Shown one piece after another: positions 34,880 to 44,686 of a stretch of DNA of 64,000 nt (position 1 is the stretch's first letter; the number at the start of each line of letters is the position of its first letter). The notes beneath the pieces were generated by a model, which was not told the DNA's origin, searched no databases, and saw only the letters and a list, made by a program, of their open reading frames with translations. The translations under genes were made by a program, and so were the position numbers. Source of the stretch: Pontibacillus chungwhensis BH030062 (GTDB lineage: Bacteria > Bacillota > Bacilli > Bacillales > BH030062); assembly GCF_000770675.1 (NCBI RefSeq), contig NZ_AVBG01000003.1:62001-126000 (forward strand), given 5' to 3'.

Positions 34880-36571
34880 CTAGCCATTAAACCAAGATGA
34901 GAACATATATCCGGTACTCCCTTTTTGTTTAGCACAGTATAAAGCCTGGTCCGCTTTCTTCAACAATTCAGATTCACTTGTTGCATCATCAGGAGCCATA
35001 GCAATACCGATACTAAAGCTGAAATGAATGAATTGACCGTCTACAGCAATAGGCTCTTTCATCTTATTTATTACACGAGTAGCAATTTTCTCTAGTTGTT
35101 GCTGTGTTTCAATATCAGGAAGGAGGATAGCAAATTCATCTCCACCTATTCTAGAGACAAGATCTTCTTCCCTCACTATAGATAAAAGTCTATTAGATAA
35201 CGAAACTAACAATTCATCACCTACATCGTGGCCTAGCGTATCATTCACTTTCTTAAACCCATTCCCATCCAAGTACATAAGTCCAAAATGATAATCATCA
35301 GACCGTTTCACTCGAGCCATCGCTTTATGAAGGAATTCTTCAAATACCCTTCTATTCGTGAGTCCGGTTAAATAATCTGTATAAGCCATTTCTTTTAATG
35401 ACATTTCTGCTTCTTTTCTCTTTGTAATATCCCTGGCTGTGAAAATGAGCTTTGCCACATTCCCCTCTTCATCAGAAACCGGTTTTACGTTCGCTTCCAT
35501 CCATATCAGCGCATTAGAGGATGATCTGGGCATACGATATTCAATTCGTTGTCCTTTTTTAGATCGGATAGAATAATCAATTGCAGCCTTTACATCTTCC
35601 CGGTCTTTTGAGTATACATACTCATACAAGTTGCCCCCAATCATACGAAAGGGACCAATGCCAAGTACAATTTCATGTGAGGGGGATGCATAAGTAATCG
35701 TCCCATTACAATCTAACATTTGAATCAGATCTTGGGTGTTATTTGCAATCAATCGATACCGCTCCTGAGATTCCACTAATGCTTGCTTTGCCATCTTTTC
35801 CTTTGTAATATCTTGTATGAATGCTACCACAGCAACTTGGTCTCCGGACTCATTCGGTAGTGTTGTGAAGTTTGTTGATATCCACACAGATGATCCGTCT
35901 TTTCTTTTCCACTTTGAAGAAAACCGAGAAATGTTTTTTCCCTCGTTTAAAGAATCAAAATGAGAACGAATAGTCATTGTTAACTGAGGTTGTATTCTTT
36001 CTAATTTCACATTCAATAACTCTTCTTTACTATAACCAAACATTTGGTAAAAGGAATGGTTGACGTTTAGAATATGTTGATTCATATCAAACATGACTAG
36101 TGCTTCTTCAGTGTTATCAATGTAAGATCGAAACAGGCGATCAACATGACGCACTTCACTCGTCTTAATCGACAAATGACTCAAATTCCTCGTGATTCCA
36201 ATAATATGGGTAAGCGTATCGTTTTTATTGTGAACTGGATACAAAAAAGTTTCGGCTTTGAATTGCCCATTTGGTAAGATAACGTAATCTGAATAGGTCA
36301 CAGATCTTTGAGTAGTAAAAGCTTGATCGTATTTTTTTTGCAAAAAGTTCGCATCTTCCTCAATCATACAATCCTGAATGGATGAGCCTATGTAAAATGA
36401 TGAAAGCCTAGCTATGTCCATAGCCGCTTCATTTAAATATTCGTAGAGGTACTGTTGTTGTGTTTCCTTCCTTTTTACTTTCATAATAAATATACCGTCT
36501 GTTAGGACTTCAGCAAATTGCTTAAGTGTCTGAAGCTGAGCAGTGTGAAAGTTTTGAAGGAATTTTTCCAT
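34880..36571 (-). CDS. PAS-domain diguanylate cyclase
   Basis: Soluble 563-residue sensor with three PAS-like regions (about 15-125, 140-260, 265-385) and a C-terminal GGDEF domain (about 395-560). The active site GGDEF is intact (RIGGDEFAILLP), and an RxxD inhibitory site (REED) lies five residues before it, so the enzyme should make c-di-GMP and be product-inhibited. No membrane helices; the signal is probably intracellular (redox or ligand). Divergent from the carotenoid operon. Confidence 0.9.
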   Translation of the reverse strand: MEKFLQNFHTAQLQTLKQFAEVLTDGIFIMKVKRKETQQQYLYEYLNEAAMDIARLSSFYIGSSIQDCMIEEDANFLQKKYDQAFTTQRSVTYSDYVILPNGQFKAETFLYPVHNKNDTLTHIIGITRNLSHLSIKTSEVRHVDRLFRSYIDNTEEALVMFDMNQHILNVNHSFYQMFGYSKEELLNVKLERIQPQLTMTIRSHFDSLNEGKNISRFSSKWKRKDGSSVWISTNFTTLPNESGDQVAVVAFIQDITKEKMAKQALVESQERYRLIANNTQDLIQMLDCNGTITYASPSHEIVLGIGPFRMIGGNLYEYVYSKDREDVKAAIDYSIRSKKGQRIEYRMPRSSSNALIWMEANVKPVSDEEGNVAKLIFTARDITKRKEAEMSLKEMAYTDYLTGLTNRRVFEEFLHKAMARVKRSDDYHFGLMYLDGNGFKKVNDTLGHDVGDELLVSLSNRLLSIVREEDLVSRIGGDEFAILLPDIETQQQLEKIATRVINKMKEPIAVDGQFIHFSFSIGIAMAPDDATSESELLKKADQALYCAKQKGSTGYMFSSWFNG

Positions 36572-36692
36572 GCAAATCCCTCGCTCTATTCAATCCTTTT
36601 TCTTTGAAAGTCTCATATTAATAGTATCATAATTCTTGTTAAGGCTGATAGGCAATAACCTTATAACTCCCCAGATTATCAGAAAAGCATAA

Positions 36693-36720
36693 TTATTCTA
36701 CAGGATCAATGTTTTATAAT
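36693..36720 (+). promoter_or_regulatory. Probable promoter of the rightward carotenoid operon
   Basis: TTATTC, 16-bp spacer, TATAAT, about 80 bases before the first gene. A lone TCTACA lies in the spacer, but there is no 11-bp tandem array like that of the crtN operon. Confidence 0.5.
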
Positions 36721-36802
36721 ACAATCAAGTAAACACACCTATATCATGTATATGTTAAATATAAACGATCATGAAGTGTTTAGGTTAAAAGGAGGAAGAG
36801 AT

Positions 36803-37549
36803 TTGGTTTGGATATTTCGCTTTTTTGTATTTTGGTACGTTTGTGGGTTTTTCCTGCTTACCTTTGATTTAATCCCCCCGGCACTTGAATGGGCTAACGC
36901 TGTCTTTTTAATCGTGGCAGGATTAATAGGTGGAATTTATTTCGTTAAACGCTTTGGAATAACAATTGGTTTCTTATATAGCTTATTTATTGTGGTTTTT
37001 TCTATAGCTGTTGAGCATTACGGGGTTCAATATAATTTGTGGTTCGGAAGTTATCATTATGAACAAGATTTTGGGCCCATGGTAAGTGGTGTTCCCATCT
37101 CAATCGGTTTTGCATGGCTAATGGTAATTGCTGGTTCACATGAGATTGCTAGAGTTTTATCTCCACACGGACGATATTTCTTTATTTCTTTCTTATTAAT
37201 CGGAAGTGCTCTCGCTGTATCTATTGATCTAATTTTAGATCCTGTTGCTTTCCATGTAAAAGAGTATTGGATCTGGGATGAACCGGGTATGTATTATAGC
37301 ATCCCTTTTTCAAATTTCACAGGCTGGTTTTTCTTGAGCTTATTCTTTCACTTAATTGGATATTCAGTTATGAGAAAAAGCCAATCAGATCCTCAATGGG
37401 GATATCGTATGTTTCTTGTGTTTGAGGGTGTACAAGGAATGTTTGTCTGGCTAGCTATTATTGGAAACCTTTGGCTTGCAGCTACATTAGTAGGAATCAT
37501 TATGGTCATTACCATCAGATGGTACATACAGAAAAGGAGATTACTATGA
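36803..37549 (+). CDS. cruF: CruF/DUF422-type carotenoid hydratase
   Basis: Integral membrane protein of 248 residues with about seven helices, of the DUF422 carotenoid family; CruF members hydrate an end double bond of acyclic carotenoids to give the hydroxyl that is later glycosylated. The start is TTG 36803, seven bases after AAAAGGAGGA; the ATG at 36746 has no site. HYGVQYNLWFGSYHY and DLILDPVAFH regions bear the conserved acidic and His residues. First gene of a four-gene operon with glycosyl- and acyltransferase genes; the stop overlaps the next ATG (ATGA). Confidence 0.82.
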   Translation: MVWIFRFFVFWYVCGFFLLTFDLIPPALEWANAVFLIVAGLIGGIYFVKRFGITIGFLYSLFIVVFSIAVEHYGVQYNLWFGSYHYEQDFGPMVSGVPISIGFAWLMVIAGSHEIARVLSPHGRYFFISFLLIGSALAVSIDLILDPVAFHVKEYWIWDEPGMYYSIPFSNFTGWFFLSLFFHLIGYSVMRKSQSDPQWGYRMFLVFEGVQGMFVWLAIIGNLWLAATLVGIIMVITIRWYIQKRRLL

Positions 37550-38202
37550 TACCAGCAAACAAAAGCCCATTTTGGGAATGGGGATTTCACCTTGTATTAA
37601 AACGGATGTTCAAATCTCAATTTAACAACCTATTTTATACAGGAACACTTCCTTCTTCAACGAAACATACACTATTTCTCGTTAATCATAGCACTTGGTG
37701 GGATCCACTAATTATTTTTCTTTTAAACAAACACTTATTCAAAGCAAATGGATATGGCATGATGCATGAAGAGGGGTTAAAGTCGTTTCCGATTTTCAGA
37801 AAGATAGGTACCTTTTCTATTAATCGTTCAAACCCAAAAGATATTATTGCCTCTTTAAATTATGCCAAGGATCGTATTGACGAGGGCAAAGCAGTCTGGA
37901 TCTTCCCCCAAGGAGATGAGCGTCCGTTAGAACAACGCCCCCTCCAATTTCAGGCGGGAGCGTCTTATATCATTGAAAAAAGCGAGCAAATACAAATCAT
38001 TCCTGTTTCGCTATACTATGCTTTCGAACAACAGAGAAAACCAAACATTTATGTCAGCATCGGTGGAGATCTTTGGCCACAAGTTCCCCCGGAACAAGAC
38101 CGACATAAACGTACTCAGTTCCTAGAGAGTACATGTACGGCTCAATTAGACCATTTGAAGAAACAAGTAATAGAGAAGACTTCTTTCTATAAACTTTTTT
38201 AA
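37546..38202 (+). CDS. Carotenoid glycoside acyltransferase (PlsC fold)
   Basis: 1-Acylglycerol-phosphate acyltransferase-fold protein of 218 residues. The catalytic HX4D motif is NHSTWWD with H48 and D53; the FPQGDERP segment (about 122-129) replaces the usual FPEGTRS box. In this operon it most likely adds a fatty acid to the sugar of the glycosylated carotenoid, as CrtO does for staphyloxanthin. Start 37546 overlaps the upstream stop. A general phospholipid role is less likely given its place. Confidence 0.82.
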   Translation: MIPANKSPFWEWGFHLVLKRMFKSQFNNLFYTGTLPSSTKHTLFLVNHSTWWDPLIIFLLNKHLFKANGYGMMHEEGLKSFPIFRKIGTFSINRSNPKDIIASLNYAKDRIDEGKAVWIFPQGDERPLEQRPLQFQAGASYIIEKSEQIQIIPVSLYYAFEQQRKPNIYVSIGGDLWPQVPPEQDRHKRTQFLESTCTAQLDHLKKQVIEKTSFYKLF

Positions 38203-38216
38203 AGGAGGCCATACAT

Positions 38217-39329
38217 ATGTCAATTTACTTATGGGGACTTATCGGCCTAGAAGCCTTCTGCCTCCTATGGATCTTATTAAATAGTACGTTTATAAAGCCA
38301 TTAGCAAACCCTTTAGACGATGCTTCCAATCCAACTGTTTCTTTATTGATCCCGATGAGGAATGAAGAACGAAATATAAAAGAACTCATACAGTCTTTAC
38401 AAGCATTAACCTATCCCTCATTTGAGTGCATCTTATTAGATGATCAATCAACAGACCAAACGAAAAAGCTCACAAATGAAGCCATTAAGGATGATGAGCG
38501 TTTTTCTCTTATAATAGGGAAATCTCTACCAGAAGGATGGAATGGGAAAGTTCATGCCTGTCACCAGCTTAGCCAACATGCACAAGGAGAACTTCTTCTG
38601 TTTATTGACGCGGATGTACGGTTAGCACCTGACACCGTTGAAAGAACCGTCGCAACATTTAATAAGGAAGAAGCCGGGATGATAAGTGGCTTCCCTCATT
38701 ACGCGGATAGAAGCCACTTATCCCAATTCCTTGTAACACTTCAACACTTCGTTGTGTACGCCCATCTTCCTATTTCCATAGCGAACACAACCAATCATCC
38801 TTCCTTCACTGCAGCTTGTGGAGGTTTTATCGGTTTTACTAGAAAAACATATGATGCGATCAGAGGGCATGAAGCTGTCTCCTCTTCCCTTTTAGAAGAT
38901 GTTCACTTAGCTCGTGAAACAAAAAAGAGCGGCCATACAATGAAGCTAATGAACATTTCATCATCTGTCAGTTGTTATATGTATGAATCTCTAAAAGAAG
39001 CGATTGAAGGCTTTACGAAAAATATTTTTATTGGAATTAACAAATCCGTTGGACTAGCTCTATTACTAATTACTTGGTATATTTTGTTGTATATATTGCC
39101 TGTAGCCTTATTGATGATCAGTATAACAAGTGGACAAATTCTTTATGCAGTCCCATTATTGCTAATCGTGCTTCAGAAGGGATTAGTAGATTACAAGAAT
39201 AAGACGTCTCTAGTGTATTGTCTCTTTATGCCTTTTTCGGCTCTGCTCTTTGTGTTCGTCTTAACTCGTTCTATGTACACATCAATAAAAGGAAAAGCTT
39301 ACACATGGAAAGGAAGGTCTTACTCATGA
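38217..39329 (+). CDS. crtQ: Carotenoid glycosyltransferase, GT2 (CrtQ-like)
   Basis: Membrane GT-A fold glycosyltransferase of 370 residues: an N-terminal anchor helix (3-22), the catalytic domain with IPMRNEERN (about 43-51), DDQS (about 78-81) and the DAD metal motif (FIDADVR, about 120), and C-terminal helices (280-350). The C-terminal KGKAYTWKGRSYS resembles the end of S. aureus CrtQ, which glucosylates diaponeurosporenoate. RBS AAAGGAGG. Its stop overlaps the next start (ATGA). Confidence 0.85.
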   Translation: MSIYLWGLIGLEAFCLLWILLNSTFIKPLANPLDDASNPTVSLLIPMRNEERNIKELIQSLQALTYPSFECILLDDQSTDQTKKLTNEAIKDDERFSLIIGKSLPEGWNGKVHACHQLSQHAQGELLLFIDADVRLAPDTVERTVATFNKEEAGMISGFPHYADRSHLSQFLVTLQHFVVYAHLPISIANTTNHPSFTAACGGFIGFTRKTYDAIRGHEAVSSSLLEDVHLARETKKSGHTMKLMNISSSVSCYMYESLKEAIEGFTKNIFIGINKSVGLALLLITWYILLYILPVALLMISITSGQILYAVPLLLIVLQKGLVDYKNKTSLVYCLFMPFSALLFVFVLTRSMYTSIKGKAYTWKGRSYS

Positions 39330-40789
39330 AGAAGATTTCAATCGTAGGAGGAGGCTTAGGTGGTCTATCAGCTGCTATTCATCTTGCTGCTGATGGGCAT
39401 CACGTTAAAGTATTTGAGAAGAACGAACATTTCGGGGGAAAGATGAAATCTATAGATATAGATCGTTATCATTTTGATTTTGGTCCTAATACCATCACAA
39501 TGCCGCAGGTCTTTGTAGAAACGATTCGTAAGGCCGGTCTAGACCCTGAAGAGTATATTACTTTTGAAAAAATTGAACACCATACTAGAAATGCTTTCCC
39601 TGATGGGTTTGTTTTAGATTTCTCTTCCTCTTCTACTTTTATGAAGGATCAACTCAAACGACTAGATCCTAAAGGAGCTTCTAGATATGACGAGTTCCTC
39701 AATAAAATTGAATCATTGTACCAATTGTCTCATAAACATTTTTTACATCGTACCTTTACTAGTTGGAAGGATTATTTATCTCCCTCATTAGGTAAAGCAT
39801 TTTTAAAAGTACGACCAAACCAAACGATGCACGATTTCTTTCATACATACTTCGAAAACCCGAAAACCATACAGGCACTTGATAGGTACGCAACTTATAT
39901 TGGATCCAATCCATATATAGCCCCTGCAACATTTGCTATGATTGCACACCTAGAACTTACTGATGGCGTTTATTACGTACCAGGGGGTAATACAAGAATT
40001 GCCGAGGTCCTTGTGAAAGCAGCTAAACATGTAGGCGTCGAGTTACACAATCACTCAAAAGTAAAGGAAATCATAACTTCAAATGGTAGAGCAACTGGTC
40101 TGCAAATGGAATCTGGGGAGTATGTAGAAGCTGATGAGGTTGTGATAAACGGGGATTTGTTAAAAGCTTATCCTGACCTCGTAAGCGAACAAGATCGCCC
40201 TAACTTTCCTAATAAGAAAGTAAGAGGTTTCGAACCTTCTATTTCTGGATTCGTTATTCTAGCAGGTCTTGATGGAAAAGTGGATCAACTCCACCACCAT
40301 CACCTCTTCTTCTCCACAAACTATAAGAAGGAGTTCACACAGCTCCAAAACGGAGAGTATCCAGACGATCCTACCATTTATATTTGCACCTCCTCCAAGA
40401 GTGATTCAACTGTCTCACCTGATGGAGATAACTGTTTTATTTTAGTGAATGCCCCAGCAACCAGTAAGGATAAAGAGCCAATCGATCCTGAAGCCTACAA
40501 GCAAGTGATTTATAACAAGCTAGAACGATTCGGTATTCCAATAAAAGATAAAGTAAAGGTTGAACAAATTTATACACCTGAAGATATTCGAGTTGATTTC
40601 GGAGCTTTCAGAGGGTCTATATACGGTCCTGCAGCTAATAAGAAGCTAGACGCCTTCCTACGGCCTTTCAATCGCTCACAGGACCTTGAAAACATTTGGT
40701 TTGCAGGCGGAAGCACCCACCCAGGAGGCGGAAGTCCTATGGTCGTACTAAGCGGTCGTAATGTGGCTAGAGCGATTCACAATAAATAA
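39326..40789 (+). CDS. crtP: CrtP-like carotenoid terminal oxidase (CrtN family)
   Basis: FAD-dependent CrtI/CrtN-family enzyme of 487 residues. The dinucleotide motif GGGLGGLSAA (about 8-17) and the C-terminal FAGGSTHPGGGSPMV are clear. Several segments resemble S. aureus CrtP (4,4'-diaponeurosporene oxygenase) more than CrtN: FDFGPN, YIGSN, HHHLFFSTNY, PDDPTIY, TPEDI and GAFRGSIYG. It likely oxidises a terminal methyl of the C30 chain. Start 39326 follows AAGGAAGG and overlaps the upstream stop. The naming within crtNb/crtNc/crtP schemes is uncertain. Confidence 0.83.
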   Translation: MKKISIVGGGLGGLSAAIHLAADGHHVKVFEKNEHFGGKMKSIDIDRYHFDFGPNTITMPQVFVETIRKAGLDPEEYITFEKIEHHTRNAFPDGFVLDFSSSSTFMKDQLKRLDPKGASRYDEFLNKIESLYQLSHKHFLHRTFTSWKDYLSPSLGKAFLKVRPNQTMHDFFHTYFENPKTIQALDRYATYIGSNPYIAPATFAMIAHLELTDGVYYVPGGNTRIAEVLVKAAKHVGVELHNHSKVKEIITSNGRATGLQMESGEYVEADEVVINGDLLKAYPDLVSEQDRPNFPNKKVRGFEPSISGFVILAGLDGKVDQLHHHHLFFSTNYKKEFTQLQNGEYPDDPTIYICTSSKSDSTVSPDGDNCFILVNAPATSKDKEPIDPEAYKQVIYNKLERFGIPIKDKVKVEQIYTPEDIRVDFGAFRGSIYGPAANKKLDAFLRPFNRSQDLENIWFAGGSTHPGGGSPMVVLSGRNVARAIHNK

Positions 40790-40804
40790 GTATGATTAAC
40801 AGCA

Positions 40805-40837
40805 AAGGCGTAAACCATTTTGTGGTTTACGCCTTCA
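40805..40837. terminator. Terminator between the converging carotenoid operons
   Basis: GGCGTAAACCA stem with TTTTG loop and complementary arm. It lies between the crtP and crtM ends and contains the crtM stop codon. Confidence 0.85.
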
Positions 40838-41675
40838 TTAATTGAATATCAGATAAGATATCTTTTTTCACTTGATCACTAACAAAATTACGTTCATGAA
40901 AGACTTGGTAATGATTATCACGAATAGATGGCAGGATTGCTCTGTAAAGGTAGGCAGCACCTTTTACCGGTGTTCTGGAATATAGAGGGTATTCATGAAT
41001 GCTCATTAGGGATGATTCATAAAATTTCTCAGCTTTACTGGCCAAATCTTCCCACAATTGTATAAAGGCTTCGTTTCGTTCATGATTACGTAATTGCTCA
41101 TATGAATAGCCATAAGTATCTAAAAGTGACTTGGGGATATAAATTCGTCCTCTTTCTATATCTTCCCCTACGTCCCTTAGTATATTTGTTAACTGCATCC
41201 CTTTACCAAGATCAATCGCACCTTGCCTTAGTTCAGCTTCTTTCCCTGGTGCTAAGACCGGAAGTAACATAAGTCCGACGGTACTCGCTACTTGATAACA
41301 GTAAAGAAGCAGTTCCTCCTCTGTTTCTACTACGTGGGAATTAATGTCTTTTCGCTGGCCATCTATCATTTCTTGGAAATAAACTGGGTCCATAGAAAAC
41401 GATGAAAAAACATCCTCTAACGCAATCCACATTGGATCATTTCCTGGTATTTCACCTTTTAAAAAGTTGTGAAAATTCATTTCAAATTCATCTAATTCTG
41501 ATTTAGGTGCACTTCCCTCATCTACAATGTCGTCAACTTTGCGACAAAAAGCGTAGATCGCCCATACGGCTCTTTTTTGCTTTTTTGGCAATAAAGAGAA
41601 GGCCTTTGAGAACGTTTTAGAATGTGTTTCTATAATCTTCTTACAATGGGAATATGCATTGTTTATATGTCTCAA
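40827..41675 (-). CDS. crtM: 4,4'-Diapophytoene (dehydrosqualene) synthase
   Basis: Squalene/phytoene synthase of 282 residues that joins two farnesyl diphosphates to the C30 carotene precursor. The first Asp-rich motif is D48-D49-I-V-D52 and the second is in [12 protein letters not shown] (about 155-170). Last gene of the crtN-crtN-crtM operon; its ATG overlaps the upstream stop (ATGA). C30 rather than C40 product is inferred from the CrtN/CrtP partners. Cytoplasmic, membrane-associated. Confidence 0.93.
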   Translation of the reverse strand: MRHINNAYSHCKKIIETHSKTFSKAFSLLPKKQKRAVWAIYAFCRKVDDIVDEGSAPKSELDEFEMNFHNFLKGEIPGNDPMWIALEDVFSSFSMDPVYFQEMIDGQRKDINSHVVETEEELLLYCYQVASTVGLMLLPVLAPGKEAELRQGAIDLGKGMQLTNILRDVGEDIERGRIYIPKSLLDTYGYSYEQLRNHERNEAFIQLWEDLASKAEKFYESSLMSIHEYPLYSRTPVKGAAYLYRAILPSIRDNHYQVFHERNFVSDQVKKDILSDIQLMKA

Positions 41676-43159
41676 CCCTCGACCACCTCACTTACGTTGT
41701 AGTATACCATATGATGGTCCTTTAGGTAATCTGATAAGAGTTTGGCTCCTTGCATGACAATTGGAACACCACCCCCTGGATGAATCGATGCCCCTACTGC
41801 ATAAACATTGTCAACTTCATAAGGTTTGAGCTGAGGACGAAAAACACCTGATTGGAATAATGTGGGTGCAATTCCAAAGCTGCCTCCGCCGAATAACCCT
41901 TCTCTCATTGACTCTTGCGGCGTCTTGACCTTGATCCACTCGATATGTTTACGCAAATCTTGGTACCCTCTAGCTTCAAGAAGATCTAATATCTTCTCCG
42001 TAAATGATTCCTTATAAAGGTCCCAGTCATATTCTTCCCCTGAAGGTACAGGTACGAGTGTATATAACACACCTTTCCCCTCCGGTGCGAGGGAATCATC
42101 CACTAAGGACGGGTGAAAAGTGTAGATACTCGGATCATCAGGCAACTTTTTATGTTGGAATACATCAGACATGTGCTGGTCGAAATCATTGCTCATAATG
42201 AATTTATGAATGGATGGTTGATCATAATTACGATCTAATCCCATATAAACCAGGAAACAACCAGAAGACGGTGTATAGGTACGGTTAAGCTTCTTCTCTT
42301 TTGGTAAGAGATTATCCATAATTGGAAAATCACCATTTAATACAACGTCATCAAAGGATTTCCACTCTCCATTTACAACAATTCCATCACAGTGATTATG
42401 TTGTACACCAATGTGTTCTACTGAGCTATTTGCTTGTAAAGTAACCCCCCGCTCTGACAATTTTTGAAGCAAAATGTCTACTAAACTAGCATATCCACCT
42501 TTTAAATACCATATACCATGTTCATGTTCACTGTAAGAAACAAGAGAATACAAGGCCGGAGATTCTCCAGGGTGACCACCGATATAAAGGGTTTGGAGGG
42601 CGTAGGTATTTTGAAGCTGTTCACTTTTAAAATAACTTTTCATCATTCTCTTTACATGTTGATACGCTCTGAGTTTTACGAGCATCTGAATGTTTTTAGG
42701 TGTAAAGAATTGACGCTTCTTCACAAATTGTTGTTCAAGAAAATGTTGCTGTCCCATGTGAAATCTCCACTTCATATCTTGGATAAAACGTTCAAAGCCT
42801 TCACCATCACCAGGGAAAAGTCGTTCAATTTCTTCCTTTTGTTTTTCAATGTCACGAAATTTAAGCATTTGTTCACCATTTGTATAATCTACAGAATACA
42901 AAGGATCACAAGCAACCAGTGGAATTTCGTCTCTTGTTAATCCACCTTCTTCAAGGATAGACAGAAGCATTTCAGGCAAAAGAACAATCGTGGGACCTTC
43001 ATCCACTTTATATCCCTCATGTTCAACAAATTGGAGGCGTCCCCCAAAGTGATCTTTTTGTTCGTATACGGTAATATCATAGCGTTCGTCTTTAGATAGT
43101 AAAAGAGCTGTCACAAGACCTCCTACTCCTCCTCCTACAATACCTATCTTTCGCTTCAT
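41672..43159 (-). CDS. CrtN paralogue, carotenoid desaturase/oxidase
   Basis: CrtI/CrtN-family FAD enzyme of 495 residues, middle gene of the leftward operon. GGGVGGL near residue 9, GPTIVLLPE near 54-62, LQTLYIGG, and the C-terminal [18 protein letters not shown] are present. The start at 43159 follows GGGAGGTGA and overlaps the upstream stop by four bases. It shares the GPTIV-LP and TLYIG segments with S. aureus CrtN, so it may be a second desaturase or the second terminal oxidase (crtNb-like); motifs do not decide. Confidence 0.85.
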   Translation of the reverse strand: MKRKIGIVGGGVGGLVTALLLSKDERYDITVYEQKDHFGGRLQFVEHEGYKVDEGPTIVLLPEMLLSILEEGGLTRDEIPLVACDPLYSVDYTNGEQMLKFRDIEKQKEEIERLFPGDGEGFERFIQDMKWRFHMGQQHFLEQQFVKKRQFFTPKNIQMLVKLRAYQHVKRMMKSYFKSEQLQNTYALQTLYIGGHPGESPALYSLVSYSEHEHGIWYLKGGYASLVDILLQKLSERGVTLQANSSVEHIGVQHNHCDGIVVNGEWKSFDDVVLNGDFPIMDNLLPKEKKLNRTYTPSSGCFLVYMGLDRNYDQPSIHKFIMSNDFDQHMSDVFQHKKLPDDPSIYTFHPSLVDDSLAPEGKGVLYTLVPVPSGEEYDWDLYKESFTEKILDLLEARGYQDLRKHIEWIKVKTPQESMREGLFGGGSFGIAPTLFQSGVFRPQLKPYEVDNVYAVGASIHPGGGVPIVMQGAKLLSDYLKDHHMVYYNVSEVVEG

Positions 43160-44643
43160 GCTTGCTTCACCTCCCCTGTTTCTGATAGCCAGTTCGCTGT
43201 AATACGTGCAGATTCTAATATCGTTGGCAAGCCACTCCCAGGATGAGTCCCTCCTCCGACAATCCAGCAATGATCTAATTCATTAAAACGATTGTGGGGT
43301 CTGAAATACATCATCTGAGATAATTGATGGCCTAAATTAAACGTTGCTCCGCGATAAACGTTATAATCTTGTTCCCACCCTTTAGGTGTTAAGATCTTCT
43401 CTTCCTCAATTTGGTCTTCTGAAATGGTAATACCACCTTTGTCTTTTAACACATCTAAGACAAGATTTCTAAATGTGCCCTTTTCTTGGTCCCAATCAAT
43501 TTCTGAGAAATTATTAGGGACAGGTGCTAATACATATAGAGCTGTCTTCCCTTTGGGAGCTAATGTTGGGTCTGTAACAGATGCGTTATGAACGTATATT
43601 GAGGGGTCTTCTGATAGATCAAGAGATTTGGTAACCTCTTCGACATTCTTTCTATAATCGTCTGAAAAGATTATGCTGTGATGCGGAAGGTCTATCTCTC
43701 CATCAATTCCTAAGTACATCATAAAAGTCGAACAACTGTATTTTTTCTTTTCGAGCTTCTCACTTTTGTATTTCTTTAAAGAGGCCTGATCCACAAGCTG
43801 ATCCATAGCTTGAGCAAAGTCCGCGTTTACGATAACCTCATCTGCTTGAACTTCTTCACCATCTTCTAGTTGTAGTCCAGTTACGGTTTTTCCGTTTGTT
43901 ATTAACTTTGATACACCTCTATTTAAATGAATGTGACCTCCATATTCCTGAACAACTTTCGCCATAGAATTGGAGATTTGATTCACGCCGCCGATAGGGT
44001 GAAATACTCCATATTCATGCTCCATATAGGAGAGTATTGAAAATGCACCAGGACACTCCCACGGAGACATTCCTAAGTATTTCGCTTGAAATGTGAAAGC
44101 GAGCTTTAACCGTTCATCTTTAAAGTATTGAGATAATACCCCATGAAGAGATTTGCCTAAAGCTAAATGAGGAAGCGCCTTTAGCGTTCTGGGACGGACA
44201 TAATCTATAAGTCGGTGATGACGATTTTGAAGCATGGGCATTAAAGCGTTCATGCGTTTTCTAGTCTCATTCATAAACCGATGGTACCCCTCTTCACTAC
44301 CGGGGAATTGCTCGCTCAGTTCGGAAGTCATGCGCTCAGGGTCCCTGTACATCGTGACCTTTTGATCTTCAAATATAAGGTTATACATAGGATCAAGCTC
44401 AATTAGATCCATATAATCATGGAGGTCTCGACCAGCCGCTTCGAATAACTCTTCTAATATATGTGGCATACTGAAAAACGTAGGACCTACATCAAATTGA
44501 TATTCTCCTAATGTTAATTTTGCGTTTCTTCCACCGATGACACTGTTTTTTTCAAACACATGTACATCATATCCTTTGGCTGCTAGCAACATAGCTGAGG
44601 CTAATCCACCTGGCCCGGCACCAATTACGGCAACTTTCTTCAT
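43156..44643 (-). CDS. crtN: 4,4'-Diapophytoene desaturase
   Basis: First gene of the leftward operon, 495 residues. GAGPGGLASA (8-17) binds FAD; GPTFFSMP, KYLGMSPW and WIVGGGTHPGSGLPT are family landmarks. The YSCSTFMMYLGID and IFSDDYRKNVEE segments align closely with S. aureus CrtN (YSCSAFLMYIGID, IFSDDFRGNIEE), so this is the best desaturase candidate of the three paralogues. The start is 44643 after GGGTGAG. The promoter and tandem operator lie directly upstream. Confidence 0.85.
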   Translation of the reverse strand: MKKVAVIGAGPGGLASAMLLAAKGYDVHVFEKNSVIGGRNAKLTLGEYQFDVGPTFFSMPHILEELFEAAGRDLHDYMDLIELDPMYNLIFEDQKVTMYRDPERMTSELSEQFPGSEEGYHRFMNETRKRMNALMPMLQNRHHRLIDYVRPRTLKALPHLALGKSLHGVLSQYFKDERLKLAFTFQAKYLGMSPWECPGAFSILSYMEHEYGVFHPIGGVNQISNSMAKVVQEYGGHIHLNRGVSKLITNGKTVTGLQLEDGEEVQADEVIVNADFAQAMDQLVDQASLKKYKSEKLEKKKYSCSTFMMYLGIDGEIDLPHHSIIFSDDYRKNVEEVTKSLDLSEDPSIYVHNASVTDPTLAPKGKTALYVLAPVPNNFSEIDWDQEKGTFRNLVLDVLKDKGGITISEDQIEEEKILTPKGWEQDYNVYRGATFNLGHQLSQMMYFRPHNRFNELDHCWIVGGGTHPGSGLPTILESARITANWLSETGEVKQA

Positions 44644-44657
44644 ATTCTCACCCACCG

Positions 44658-44686
44658 TTATACATTTATTGTACATTAATTATACA
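44658..44686 (-). promoter_or_regulatory. Three 11-bp direct repeats: CarH-type operator
   Basis: Plus-strand heptamers TTATACA (44658), TTGTACA (44669) and TTATACA (44680) start exactly 11 bp apart. Each contains T-n-TACA, the core of the operator repeats described for the B12-dependent photoreceptor CarH (nnnnTnTACAn in 11-bp tandem). The array overlaps the -10 box and start site of the crtN operon, a repressing position. Confidence 0.75.

Noticed and set aside
36572-36802. CarH operator at the rightward carotenoid operon
   Set aside because: A lone TCTACA and a TGTATA are found, but not tandem and not at 11-bp spacing.
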